From the NCBI GenBank assembly GCA_905233335.1, contig CAJOED010000015.1:7805-20799 (forward strand): a DNA stretch of 12,995 bases. Direction: 5' to 3'. Source of the stretch: an uncultured Synergistales bacterium. GTDB taxonomy: Bacteria > Synergistota > Synergistia > Synergistales > Aminobacteriaceae. Under the pieces are notes generated by a model. It had not been told where the DNA came from. It saw only the letters and a list, made by a program, of their open reading frames with translations, and did no database searches. Positions 1-7,119 of this stretch are shown here, one piece after another; position 1 is the stretch's first letter, and every line of letters begins with the position of its first letter. The translations under genes and the position numbers were made by a program.

Positions 1-2355
1 CTGAACTCGTATCTTGGCCGCCTCATTAAGGCAGGGTACAGAGCCGCAATCTGTGAGCAGATGAGTGAGCCGAACCCGAAAGGCCTCGTCGAACGCAAAG
101 TAGTCCGCGTCGTAACACCCGGCACGTACGTTCCCGAAGAAGCATCAGCAGAATCCGCACACTTGGCCGCAGTCTACCCCGTGAAGGGACGAATTGCCCT
201 CGCTCTTTTGTCGGTGAACACGGGTCGTCTTGAGGCTGGTACTCTCGGAGAACGTGAAGCAGAAGCTATGATTTCGGCGTTCGCTCCCGGTGAAGTGCTC
301 TATCCCTCGAACGTGAAAAATCTTCCCGGCTTCCTGAAAACATATAACACCCTCCCCGTATCTCCCGAAACGTTCAAGACAGAGAACGCTGCAGGAAGAC
401 TCAAGTCCGCACTGAAAACTTCACGGCTTGCGGGATTCGGAATTGATGAGAGAGATTATTGCGTCGGTAGTGCGTGGGCGGCTCTTGATTACCTTTCTGC
501 TACACAATTCAGCTCACTCAACAGCGTCCTGAAAATTTCGCCCCTCATAATTCGCAACCGTATGAGCCTGGACTCGTCAGCACAAAGAAACCTCGAACTC
601 ATCCCGGAAACTTCCGGCGACAGTATCTCACTGTTCCAGACGCTCGACAAATGCCGCACGAACATGGGACGCAGAACTCTCCGGGACTGGCTGTTACGGC
701 CTCTAATGGACATCAGCGCAATAACACGACGACAACAGGCAATATCCGTTCTTGTTGAGGCAAGGAGTGAATGTGCAATGTTGCTTGACCTTCTCGCGGG
801 CACTAGGGACGTTGAACGCTCACTATCACGAATCGCGCTCGGCACATCTTACCCGACGGACTTGGGAGCTATACGTGAAACCCTGCGCGTAATCCCCGAC
901 ATCAAATCAGTAAATCTCCCGGAACCTTTGAGGAGTATGCAGAAGGCTATACCTGACCTTGACGAGCTGAAGAATTATCTTGAGGCGGCACTTGAGGAGA
1001 GATTACCGCGAATTTTCGGTACTTACCCGGTGATACGTTCGAGCTTTGACTCCGGGCTTGGCTCGCTACGTGATATGTCCGCAAAGGGTGAAGAGTGGCT
1101 TGCTGATTACTTAGAGCGTGAACGTGAAGCTACGAAAACCCCGAAACTCAAGACGGGCTACACTAATGCATTCGGATATTTTCTTGAGGTCGGCAGGGGA
1201 GGACTCACTGTACAGCCTGAATATTTCCGGCAGACACAGACTCTGGTCAGTTCAACGCGATACACCACTCCCGAACTGAAAAACTTTGAGGCGCAAATGA
1301 AGAACGCTGAAGCAGAAATCTCACGCATTGAGGCGGAATTGTACGCGGCTGTTGTCTCTCACGTCCTCGAACACACAGAACAGTTACAGCTCACCGGGCG
1401 TCTGCTTGGAGTTCTTGATTGTGCTGCATCGTTCGCGGGGCTTGCTCGTGAAAGAAATTATGTTTGTCCCGTCGTTGATGAGTCTGACGTGATAGAAATT
1501 CGCGGAGGCCGTCATCCCGTAATAGAAGCAGAACTCAAAGACTCCGGGTTTGTCCCGAACGACGTAACACTGAATGCTGACAGCAGGGTAATAATTCTCA
1601 CTGGGCCGAACATGGCGGGAAAATCTACGTGGCTCCGAATGTCGGCTCTGCTCGTGATTATGGCTCAGGCGGGGCTGTGGATACCGGCGGAAAGTGCTCG
1701 TTTCGGACTCGTTGACCGGGTGTTTACGAGAGTCGGCGCGCGTGATGACCTCGTGAGGGGGTCAAGTACCTTCATGGTAGAAATGCTCGAAACCGCCAAC
1801 ATCCTCAACAACATAACCGACAGAAGCCTGGTGATACTTGACGAAATCGGACGCGGGACGGCTACATACGACGGCATGAGCATAGCATGGGCTGTTCTTG
1901 AGTACCTGCAGGGAAATTCACGGGCGCGGGTGCTGTTCGCTACACACTACCATGAATTGACGTGCCTTGAGGGGAAACTGCCGGGCGTGAAGAACTACAG
2001 CATGACTGTAGCAGAAGGGAGCGAGGGCATAATGTTCATGCATCAGGTTGTGTCAGGGCCTGCCGGGAGGTCATACGGGATAGAGGTAGCACGGCTTGCG
2101 GGACTGCCGAATATGGTATTGCGCCGGGCGTTTGAGCTGCTGGAGGTGTTCGAGCGTGATGGGCTTGAGGTGAAAGAGATACCTGCTCCACTGCCGCAGA
2201 AGGCGTTGAAGCGTCAGATTATGATGTTGTCGCCGGAAGGGGACGCGATTATTGAGGAGCTTGCGGAGATGGACACGGATAATATTACGCCCATGCAGGC
2301 ATTGAAGATACTGCACAAGATGAGCACAAGAAGCAGGGAGGCGCGTATGGTATAA
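1..2355 (+). CDS. mutS: DNA mismatch repair protein MutS (5' end outside window)
   Basis: MutS recognises mispaired bases and small loops in newly copied DNA and recruits MutL in an ATP-dependent way. The frame is open from base 1, and its first 20 codons (through YLGRLIKAGYRAAICEQ) match the end of the MutS mismatch-binding domain. The ATG at 61 is therefore an internal Met and the true start lies upstream, with roughly 80 N-terminal residues missing, including the mismatch-probing Phe motif. The window holds 784 codons. Counting from base 1, the Walker A motif GPNMAGKST is at codons 535-543 and the Walker B segment LDEIGRG has its Asp-Glu at 614-615, followed by a FATHYHEL switch region. 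The C-terminal helix-turn-helix dimer segment (ITPMQALKILHKM) is intact. It ends cleanly with TAA. In many bacteria mutL follows directly; here a glycosyltransferase intervenes. Identity is very secure. Confidence 0.97.
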   Translation: MNSYLGRLIKAGYRAAICEQMSEPNPKGLVERKVVRVVTPGTYVPEEASAESAHLAAVYPVKGRIALALLSVNTGRLEAGTLGEREAEAMISAFAPGEVLYPSNVKNLPGFLKTYNTLPVSPETFKTENAAGRLKSALKTSRLAGFGIDERDYCVGSAWAALDYLSATQFSSLNSVLKISPLIIRNRMSLDSSAQRNLELIPETSGDSISLFQTLDKCRTNMGRRTLRDWLLRPLMDISAITRRQQAISVLVEARSECAMLLDLLAGTRDVERSLSRIALGTSYPTDLGAIRETLRVIPDIKSVNLPEPLRSMQKAIPDLDELKNYLEAALEERLPRIFGTYPVIRSSFDSGLGSLRDMSAKGEEWLADYLEREREATKTPKLKTGYTNAFGYFLEVGRGGLTVQPEYFRQTQTLVSSTRYTTPELKNFEAQMKNAEAEISRIEAELYAAVVSHVLEHTEQLQLTGRLLGVLDCAASFAGLARERNYVCPVVDESDVIEIRGGRHPVIEAELKDSGFVPNDVTLNADSRVIILTGPNMAGKSTWLRMSALLVIMAQAGLWIPAESARFGLVDRVFTRVGARDDLVRGSSTFMVEMLETANILNNITDRSLVILDEIGRGTATYDGMSIAWAVLEYLQGNSRARVLFATHYHELTCLEGKLPGVKNYSMTVAEGSEGIMFMHQVVSGPAGRSYGIEVARLAGLPNMVLRRAFELLEVFERDGLEVKEIPAPLPQKALKRQIMMLSPEGDAIIEELAEMDTDNITPMQALKILHKMSTRSREARMV

Positions 2356-2371
2356 TCACGCAAAAAGGAGG

Positions 2372-2400
2372 TTGACACATGTGAACGTAATTTGTAGAAT
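2372..2400 (+). promoter_or_regulatory. Sigma-70-type promoter for the glycosyltransferase
   Basis: A perfect TTGACA (2372-2377) is followed after exactly 17 bases by TAGAAT (2395-2400), five of six matches to the -10 consensus. A transcript would start near 2407 and carry a leader of about 115 bases containing two short tandem repeats before the ATG at 2521. It lies 16 bases after the mutS stop, so the glycosyltransferase can be expressed independently of mutS. This is a pattern match only; no expression evidence is available. Confidence 0.55.
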
Positions 2401-2416
2401 GTTCGCAGTTCGCAGT
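2401..2416. repeat. 7-bp tandem repeat, two copies
   Basis: The unit GTTCGCA occurs twice back to back (2401-2414), followed by a partial GT. It lies immediately downstream of the predicted -10 box and just before the larger 18-bp tandem repeat, so the leader contains two independent tandem duplications within 60 bases. Function unknown; slippage-prone spacer DNA is the simplest reading. Confidence 0.6.
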
Positions 2417-2424
2417 AGCTTAGT

Positions 2425-2460
2425 CTGTCCATTCACAATTCCCTGTCCATTCACAATTCC
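2425..2460. repeat. Perfect 18-bp tandem duplication in leader
   Basis: The unit CTGTCCATTCACAATTCC is present twice without mismatch (2425-2442 and 2443-2460). It lies between the predicted promoter and the glycosyltransferase start, in otherwise non-coding DNA. Its copy number could vary by slippage and change leader length. It could also be a trace of a dispersed intergenic repeat family; one window cannot tell. Confidence 0.9.
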
Positions 2461-2520
2461 TACAAAACAATTTGCTGAAAAATCAGTGTCGTGTGTTTCT
2501 TTATTCGGGAGTGTCCTGGA

Positions 2521-3825
2521 ATGAAGATAGCAATTTATGTTGATGATTTGCACGGAGCTAATTTCAGCGGTGTAGACATAAGTACCCCTTATAAAGGCAA
2601 TCCCGGAATAGGCGGAACAGAATATGAGTTTGTAATGCTTGCATATGCTCTTGTAACATTCAGTGATGTTGAAGTTAATTTTTATCATCATAACATTAAT
2701 AAACTACCTGACGGCGTACATGACTGGATAATACACGATAATAATGAGCTTATTGTTCTAGTAAAAAAACATGAAAATGATATTCTAATTGTGCGTGCAT
2801 ACGGAAGTCCATATCTTTTAGAGATTTATGAAATGTTGCGTGATGCTGGCATAAAGTGTATTGTGTGGGCGCATAACTCCATGAGCGGAGACTTCATCAA
2901 TAGCCTTTACGAAAATCCAGCCGTAAAAAGAATCGTATGTGTGAGCCGTGAACATTATGATTTATACATTGACAGCAAGGCAACAGCAAAATGTATATTC
3001 ATATACAACATGTTCGACTGCAAATATTTCAAGCTCCGGGAACTTCCTGACAACTCTGCCGTAACTTACACAGGAGGCTTATACAAAGACAAAAGTTTTC
3101 ATGTTTTCGCATCAATGTGGCGGGATATACTGCGCGAAGTTCCCGACGCAAAATTATACGTCATCGGAAGCGGGAAACTCTACAATCATGATGCAGAACT
3201 TGGCCCGCTAGGTGTTGCTGATGCTGAATGTGAAGCTATGTTTGCAGAATACCTCACAGAAAACGGAAAACTGCTTCCATCTGTGAAATTATGCGGCAAT
3301 ATGGGAATTGAGAAAGCTGAAATTTACTACAAAACTACAGTCGGAATCACTAACTTCATGCCGGAGACTTTTTGTATCAGTGCCGTAGAAATGGAATCAT
3401 GCGGAGTCCCTGTAGTGAATCGCCGAATAGGAGGAGTACAAAACACCGTGAGGCATGGCGAAACCGGCTTTCTCGGCAGAAATTACGACGAGATAAAGAA
3501 ATACATAATCCTCCTGCTGAAAGACAAAGAACTTAACGTGAAAATGGGCAGGCAGGCAAAAATATTCACTGAAAATACATTCATACCAGAAAAAATTGTG
3601 CATGACTGGCTGAAGCTCTTTGATGATGTCATCAACGACAGACCGTGCGAATACATAAAGCCTTCAGAGAATTTCAGCGTCAACTACAAGTGGTGGAGGA
3701 TCATAAAGCACTGGCTTAGAGAACATCATATACCTGTGATTGAGACGTGGCAGGTGAAAAAGTTCGCAAAAAATAATTTTCCCTGTTTATTTTATGCCCT
3801 GAAAAAAATTTTGCACCGTAAGTAA
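2521..3825 (+). CDS. GT4-family (GT-B fold) glycosyltransferase, orphan
   Basis: Predicted to transfer a sugar from an activated (nucleotide-diphosphate) donor to an unknown acceptor, with retention of configuration, in the cytoplasm. The product is 434 residues, normal for the family. The N-terminal acceptor domain has the glycine-rich loop GNPGIGGTEYE (26-36). A hinge region (CVSREH, YNMFD, about 140-166) leads to the donor domain, with a YTGGLYKDKS segment (183-192) and the family hallmark E-x7-E (E282, E290, in PETFCISAVE), then GVPVVNRRIGGV and HGETGFL. No signal peptide or membrane segment is visible. I chose the ATG at 2521 because GGGAG lies 9 bases upstream and the Rossmann strand MKIAIYVDD begins there; a GTG at 2491 is possible but lacks a good ribosome site. 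The 5' half is strikingly A+T-rich compared with mutS and mutL. No polysaccharide genes surround it, so the product is not predictable. Recent acquisition between mutS and mutL is inferred. Confidence 0.87.
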   Translation: MKIAIYVDDLHGANFSGVDISTPYKGNPGIGGTEYEFVMLAYALVTFSDVEVNFYHHNINKLPDGVHDWIIHDNNELIVLVKKHENDILIVRAYGSPYLLEIYEMLRDAGIKCIVWAHNSMSGDFINSLYENPAVKRIVCVSREHYDLYIDSKATAKCIFIYNMFDCKYFKLRELPDNSAVTYTGGLYKDKSFHVFASMWRDILREVPDAKLYVIGSGKLYNHDAELGPLGVADAECEAMFAEYLTENGKLLPSVKLCGNMGIEKAEIYYKTTVGITNFMPETFCISAVEMESCGVPVVNRRIGGVQNTVRHGETGFLGRNYDEIKKYIILLLKDKELNVKMGRQAKIFTENTFIPEKIVHDWLKLFDDVINDRPCEYIKPSENFSVNYKWWRIIKHWLREHHIPVIETWQVKKFAKNNFPCLFYALKKILHRK

Positions 3826-3863
3826 TTATAATATAGGGTATATATTCATGTTGAGGAGGATAT

Positions 3864-5552
3864 ATGCCCATAATACAATCACTGCCCGAAAATGTATGGT
3901 CAAGAATCGCCGCCGGTGAAGTCGTCGAACGTCCCGCTTCTGCCGTAAAGGAACTCGTCGAGAACTCGCTCGATGCCCACGCGACTCGTGTCGGTGTGAA
4001 GCTCTCTGACGGCGGAAGGTTACGCATCATCGTCGAGGACAACGGAACAGGTATAGCGTTCGGGGACTTGCCGCTTGCCCTCATGTATCACGCCACCAGC
4101 AAGATCTCCGACGTTGCCGACCTGGAGAACATCAGCACTTTGGGTTATCGCGGTGAAGCACTTGCGAGCCTGGTAGCTGTTGCCGATGTCGAGATACGAA
4201 GCAAACAGGACGGGGAAGAGTCCGGCGGGTTAATCCGCACACACGACGGAAAAATCACCGAACACGTCAGGACTAACTGCCCGAAGGGGACTCGCGTACA
4301 GGTCGACAATCTGTTCTCCGGGCTTCCTGCTAGGAGAAAATTCCTCAAGAGTGCGTCAGGGGAATTACGACGTGCCGCTGTGTTTCTCCGTGAGTATGCC
4401 GTGTGCAACCCGGAAGTTTCTTTTTCGCTCGAACATGACGGCAAAGAGATTTTCTCCACCGACGGAGCAGGCGACAAGTTGCGCGTTCTCTCGAAAATAT
4501 GGTCTGACGGCGCAAAAATCCAGTGCGTGAACATTCAGTGCGGACATCTGAATCTCGAATGCTGGTTTCAGGCAAGAGCAGGTATGTCGGGTCGCAGTGA
4601 TGTTATGTCTTTCGTGAACGGACGTGCTGTGAATGACCCCGCAATAAAATCCGCCGCCGCTCAAGCCTCACGCGAACTTTCCGGGAACTGGGCGTTGTTC
4701 TTCACGCTTTCTCCCTCGCTCGTTGACGTGAACATTCACCCCGCAAAAGCAGAAGTACGCTTCAGGTATCCCGGCGAAATCTACGAGGCTGTCAAGAAAT
4801 CTGTAAATTCACTTGGCCGGCCTATGACTATTCCCGAAATCACCAGCACACCCGAAAAAATCTCGCTTCCCCCTCTGCCGAAAAAATCAGGGTGGAACTT
4901 CAGCGATACTCCACGACAGATACGAACGCCGCGTTACGAACCTCCGCAGCAGCAGAGTATCTTTCTCGACGACATGACCGACGATGAGCCTGAAGTGCTT
5001 TATCTTGGCCGTAATTCCGGGGGGTATCTCGTGTTCGATGATAACAGCGGGCTGGTGCTGATGGATCCTCATGCGGCACATGAACGCGTGAACTATGAGC
5101 GCATAAAGTCAATCGCGGAAAGTTCCCGGAACGTCCAGAAACTTCTTGTGCCCGTGCTCCTTCACCCGACACTTGCTCTTGAGGCACACGAATATGAACA
5201 TGAGCTGAAACTTTCGGGCTTTGAGTTCGATGATACTACGGGAGGCGTTGAGCTGAAAGCTATTCCGGCACTGGGTAACGTGGAGCTTGAGCCTGAAGCA
5301 CTACTGCGGGCATCACTAGGGGCACTCAAGAATTTTCACGACGGCGATACGAGAAATATTTTGTGGCGTACGTGGGCAACTATGGCGTGCAAAGCGTCCG
5401 TGAAACTCACAACCTCCATAACAAAAACAGAAGCCCTTGCGCTGTGGAAAGAGCTTCATGAATGCGGTCAGCCTTTTGTGTGTCCTCATGGGAGGCCGAC
5501 GATGATTGAGATTAAGAACGCGGACCTGCAGAAACGTTTTGGGCGCGAATGA
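3864..5552 (+). CDS. mutL: DNA mismatch repair protein MutL with nicking endonuclease domain
   Basis: MutL couples mismatch recognition by MutS to strand removal. The 562-residue product has the N-terminal GHKL ATPase: KELVENSLDA with E30 and N34, DNGTGI (59-64), HATSKI (76-81) and GYRGEAL (94-100). After a proline- and charge-rich linker (about 330-375) comes the C-terminal dimerisation/endonuclease domain. It has the metal motif DPHAAHERVNYE (401-412), an ACKASVK segment, CPHGRP (540-545) and a terminal KRFGR. These motifs mark MutL proteins that nick the strand themselves, as in organisms lacking MutH. The usual Gln of DQHA is Pro here. The start at 3864 is supported by GAGGAGG about 6 bases upstream. 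A TATAAT at 3827-3832 could be a -10 box, but I see no matching -35. The stop abuts the convergent HIT gene with no spacer. Confidence 0.96.
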   Translation: MPIIQSLPENVWSRIAAGEVVERPASAVKELVENSLDAHATRVGVKLSDGGRLRIIVEDNGTGIAFGDLPLALMYHATSKISDVADLENISTLGYRGEALASLVAVADVEIRSKQDGEESGGLIRTHDGKITEHVRTNCPKGTRVQVDNLFSGLPARRKFLKSASGELRRAAVFLREYAVCNPEVSFSLEHDGKEIFSTDGAGDKLRVLSKIWSDGAKIQCVNIQCGHLNLECWFQARAGMSGRSDVMSFVNGRAVNDPAIKSAAAQASRELSGNWALFFTLSPSLVDVNIHPAKAEVRFRYPGEIYEAVKKSVNSLGRPMTIPEITSTPEKISLPPLPKKSGWNFSDTPRQIRTPRYEPPQQQSIFLDDMTDDEPEVLYLGRNSGGYLVFDDNSGLVLMDPHAAHERVNYERIKSIAESSRNVQKLLVPVLLHPTLALEAHEYEHELKLSGFEFDDTTGGVELKAIPALGNVELEPEALLRASLGALKNFHDGDTRNILWRTWATMACKASVKLTTSITKTEALALWKELHECGQPFVCPHGRPTMIEIKNADLQKRFGRE

Positions 5553-5570
5553 TTACAGGTTCGCTTTTAT
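5545..5570 (+). terminator. Weak terminator-like hairpin at mutL / HIT convergent junction
   Basis: GCGAA (5545-5549) and TTCGC (5560-5564) can form a 5-bp stem, extended by one T-G wobble, over a loop of about 8-10 bases. TTTTAT follows at once. The structure spans both the mutL stop and the opposing HIT stop, so it would be encoded within coding sequence. The short stem makes it a marginal candidate. No U-tract follows it on the minus strand, so it could act only on mutL transcripts. Confidence 0.3.
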
Positions 5571-5972
5571 CTTCTGTATCATCTCACTGTATTCCTGCTC
5601 TGTGAGGTATTTTTTGCCGGGATTCATAGCAAACACTCCGCCCCACTCGAAACTGTCTCTGTATTTCGGGACAAGATGCATGTGAAGATGACAGCCAGTA
5701 TCACCGTATGCGCCGTAATTGATTTTGTCCGGGTGGAACGCGGCATGTATTGCTTTTGCGGCACGGTTGACATCGGCAAAGAATGCGTTTCTGTCGTCGT
5801 CGCTGATGTTCACTATTTCGCTCACGTGATCTTTGTACGCAACAATACAGCGTCCGGGGTGGCTCTGTTCCTTGAAGAGAATCAGAGAACTCACATCAAG
5901 CTCACAGATATATATCCCGAACTGTTCGAGAAGTTCTCCGCGCATACAATAACCGCAATTGTTGTCCTTCAT
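5553..5972 (-). CDS. HIT-family protein (histidine triad nucleotide hydrolase/transferase)
   Basis: HIT proteins hydrolyse or transfer nucleotidyl groups, for example from AMP-lysine, adenosine phosphoramidate or dinucleoside polyphosphates, through a histidine nucleophile. The 139-residue product carries the triad HLHMHLVPK with H95, H97 and H99, preceded by the expected glycine-rich AYGDTGC segment. An N-terminal CxxC (C6, C9) resembles the zinc site of some bacterial HIT proteins. It is cytoplasmic, with no signal or membrane segment. The start at 5972 has only a weak ribosome site (AAGAGAG, about 9 bases upstream). It lies 44 bases downstream of the WG-repeat gene on the same strand, so the two may be co-transcribed. 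A TATAAT on the minus strand at 6009-6014, without a convincing -35, could give it its own promoter. The physiological substrate cannot be read from sequence. Confidence 0.9.
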   Translation of the reverse strand: MKDNNCGYCMRGELLEQFGIYICELDVSSLILFKEQSHPGRCIVAYKDHVSEIVNISDDDRNAFFADVNRAAKAIHAAFHPDKINYGAYGDTGCHLHMHLVPKYRDSFEWGGVFAMNPGKKYLTEQEYSEMIQKIKANL

Positions 5973-6016
5973 TTTGCTTCACTCTCTTTTCCGTAATTAT
6001 TTCCGCTAATTATATC

Positions 6017-6946
6017 TTACTGCTGAATGTAGCCCCACTTCTTTTCGCGCTTCACTGCCGCAAGTCCCTCACTGAAAGGCCGGGCATCATCGAACTGCGG
6101 ATATATCTCCCAATCCCCGCGAACATTCAGATAGCCCCACCGAGCGTCCGCAGCAGCAGGTGCTAATGCATCGCCGAAATTCCGCGCTTTGTTGTAGCGT
6201 ATGGGTATTGCCCGGTTGTTTCGGACTCCGATATAGCCCCATCCCCTGTATGTCGTGCGTATTCTGACGGGAGCAAGGCCAAGCGAAAATTCTCCGGCTT
6301 CATGGTATTGAGGACGGATTATGTATTTGCCTTCCGTGTTGATGTACCCGTAACGACCACGAATATACACTCTTGCTTTTCCCTCGTGAAATTCTCCGGC
6401 TCGTAAAAATTTCGGCTCAATCACGAACACACCGCGCATGTTGATGTAGCCCCAAAGTCCTTTCTGCCGGGCAGGAGCAAGTCCCTCACTGAATGAACCG
6501 ACACGCTCGAAACTCGGCGGAAGAACATAATTCCCCTGAAGGTCGATAAATCCCCACTGACCTCCCGTCTGTACTGCCGCTAGTCCCTGAGAGAAAGGTA
6601 AACCGTTCGTGAAAAATTTTTCGATTCGCTCGTCTGTGTCCTCGTCAATGTGAACAAATGCGGGGAATCCTTCCGTGTCGATGTAGTGATCCCCGACAAA
6701 CGCAAAACCTTCAGAGAAATCTCCGGCTTCCGGCACACGGTGTACCAACGGTATTGCTACACGGCCAAGAGGATCTATGTACCCCCAGCGTCCGTCCTGC
6801 TTCACGGCGGCGAGTCCCTCGTGGAAGTCCCGCGCATCATCGTATGCGTAATTGATGACGACATTTGAGGGGGCAGTGTATGCGGCAAAAGATATTTCAC
6901 AGTTCATAAGCACGAACAGAATAACGGCTAGTGTTTTGTATTTCAT
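6017..6946 (-). CDS. Secreted WG-repeat protein, eight units
   Basis: The 309-residue product is an export signal followed almost entirely by WG (KWG) repeats, beta-rich modules of unknown biochemical role. The signal has a KYK start, a hydrophobic core at about 5-14 and a likely signal peptidase I site after SFA (21). The repeat pattern is roughly F-x-E-G-L-A-x(5-7)-WGYI-x(3)-G. Core WG positions are 54-55, 131-132, 165-166, 236-237, 270-271 and 304-305. One unit has YG (199-200), and one near 77-93 is degenerate without Trp. The protein stops inside the eighth unit (KWGYIQQ), with no C-terminal anchor. I chose the ATG at 6946 because AAAGGA lies 9 bases upstream; a TTG at 6955 would leave no room for that site. 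It is probably extracytoplasmic. It shares its upstream region with the divergent catabolic operon, though nothing links their functions. The repeat call is firm, the role unknown. Confidence 0.9.
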   Translation of the reverse strand: MKYKTLAVILFVLMNCEISFAAYTAPSNVVINYAYDDARDFHEGLAAVKQDGRWGYIDPLGRVAIPLVHRVPEAGDFSEGFAFVGDHYIDTEGFPAFVHIDEDTDERIEKFFTNGLPFSQGLAAVQTGGQWGFIDLQGNYVLPPSFERVGSFSEGLAPARQKGLWGYINMRGVFVIEPKFLRAGEFHEGKARVYIRGRYGYINTEGKYIIRPQYHEAGEFSLGLAPVRIRTTYRGWGYIGVRNNRAIPIRYNKARNFGDALAPAAADARWGYLNVRGDWEIYPQFDDARPFSEGLAAVKREKKWGYIQQ

Positions 6947-6969
6947 GAAAATCAATCCTTTCGGTGATT

Positions 6970-6975
6970 ATTATA
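6970..6975 (-). promoter_or_regulatory. Possible -10 box for WG-repeat gene
   Basis: On the minus strand a perfect TATAAT lies about 24 bases upstream of the chosen ATG, which would give a leader of roughly 18 bases that just includes the AAAGGA ribosome site. I found no convincing -35 hexamer at 16-18 bases spacing, so this is tentative. Confidence 0.3.
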
Positions 6976-7030
6976 GCCGTGAAAATTTATTTCATGCGCG
7001 CAAAAAATTCTAATACCAGTAAAATTATGT

Positions 7031-7059
7031 TTGCAATATGAAAATTTCGTGAATAAAAT
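7031..7059 (+). promoter_or_regulatory. Candidate promoter of the catabolic/TRAP operon
   Basis: TTGCAA (7031-7036, four of six to consensus) and TAAAAT (7054-7059, five of six) are separated by exactly 17 bases. A transcript would start near 7066, giving a leader of about 54 bases that carries a direct A/T repeat before the CAGGAG ribosome site (7105-7110). The region is A+T-rich, so chance matches are likely; confidence is moderate. Confidence 0.42.
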
Positions 7060-7075
7060 TATCACTATCAAATTA

Positions 7076-7098
7076 CCAAAATTTTCACCAAAAATTTT
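7076..7098. repeat. Direct A/T repeat in operon leader, possible operator
   Basis: CCAAAATTTT (7076-7085) is followed two bases later by CCAAAAATTTT (7088-7098). The two units are spaced about one helical turn apart, and each contains a small palindromic core. They lie just downstream of the predicted transcription start, where a repressor could block elongation. Similar AAAATTT cores occur at 6982-6988 and 7041-7047. This could equally be A-tract composition without regulatory meaning. Confidence 0.4.
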
Positions 7099-7119
7099 AT
7101 ATGTCAGGAGCGTTAATTC

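Noticed and set aside
61..63. ATG at 61 as the MutS start
   Set aside because: The frame continues upstream to base 1 with clear MutS sequence (YLGRLIKAGYRAAICEQ), so this Met is internal.
2348..2356. Extended -10 box TGGTATAAT across the mutS stop
   Set aside because: No -35 at a usable distance. The TTGACA/TAGAAT pair just downstream is the better promoter, although a second weak start cannot be excluded.
2491..2520. Upstream GTG start for the glycosyltransferase
   Set aside because: Poor ribosome site, and the extra ten residues precede the natural first Rossmann strand; the ATG at 2521 is better.
2381..2524. A 47-codon frame starting with GTG, with a perfect ribosome site upstream and an ATGA overlap with the glycosyltransferase start
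   Set aside because: It contains the tandem repeat as repeated CPFTIP, has no recognisable protein character, and its start lies inside the predicted promoter, upstream of the transcript start. More likely chance, though ribosome profiling would settle it.
5676..5996. Plus-strand frame opposite the HIT gene
   Set aside because: It fully overlaps a clear HIT protein with its histidine triad; the translation has no recognisable features.
6947..6955. TTG start for the WG-repeat protein
   Set aside because: The AAAGGA ribosome site would directly abut the TTG; spacing is right only for the ATG at 6946.
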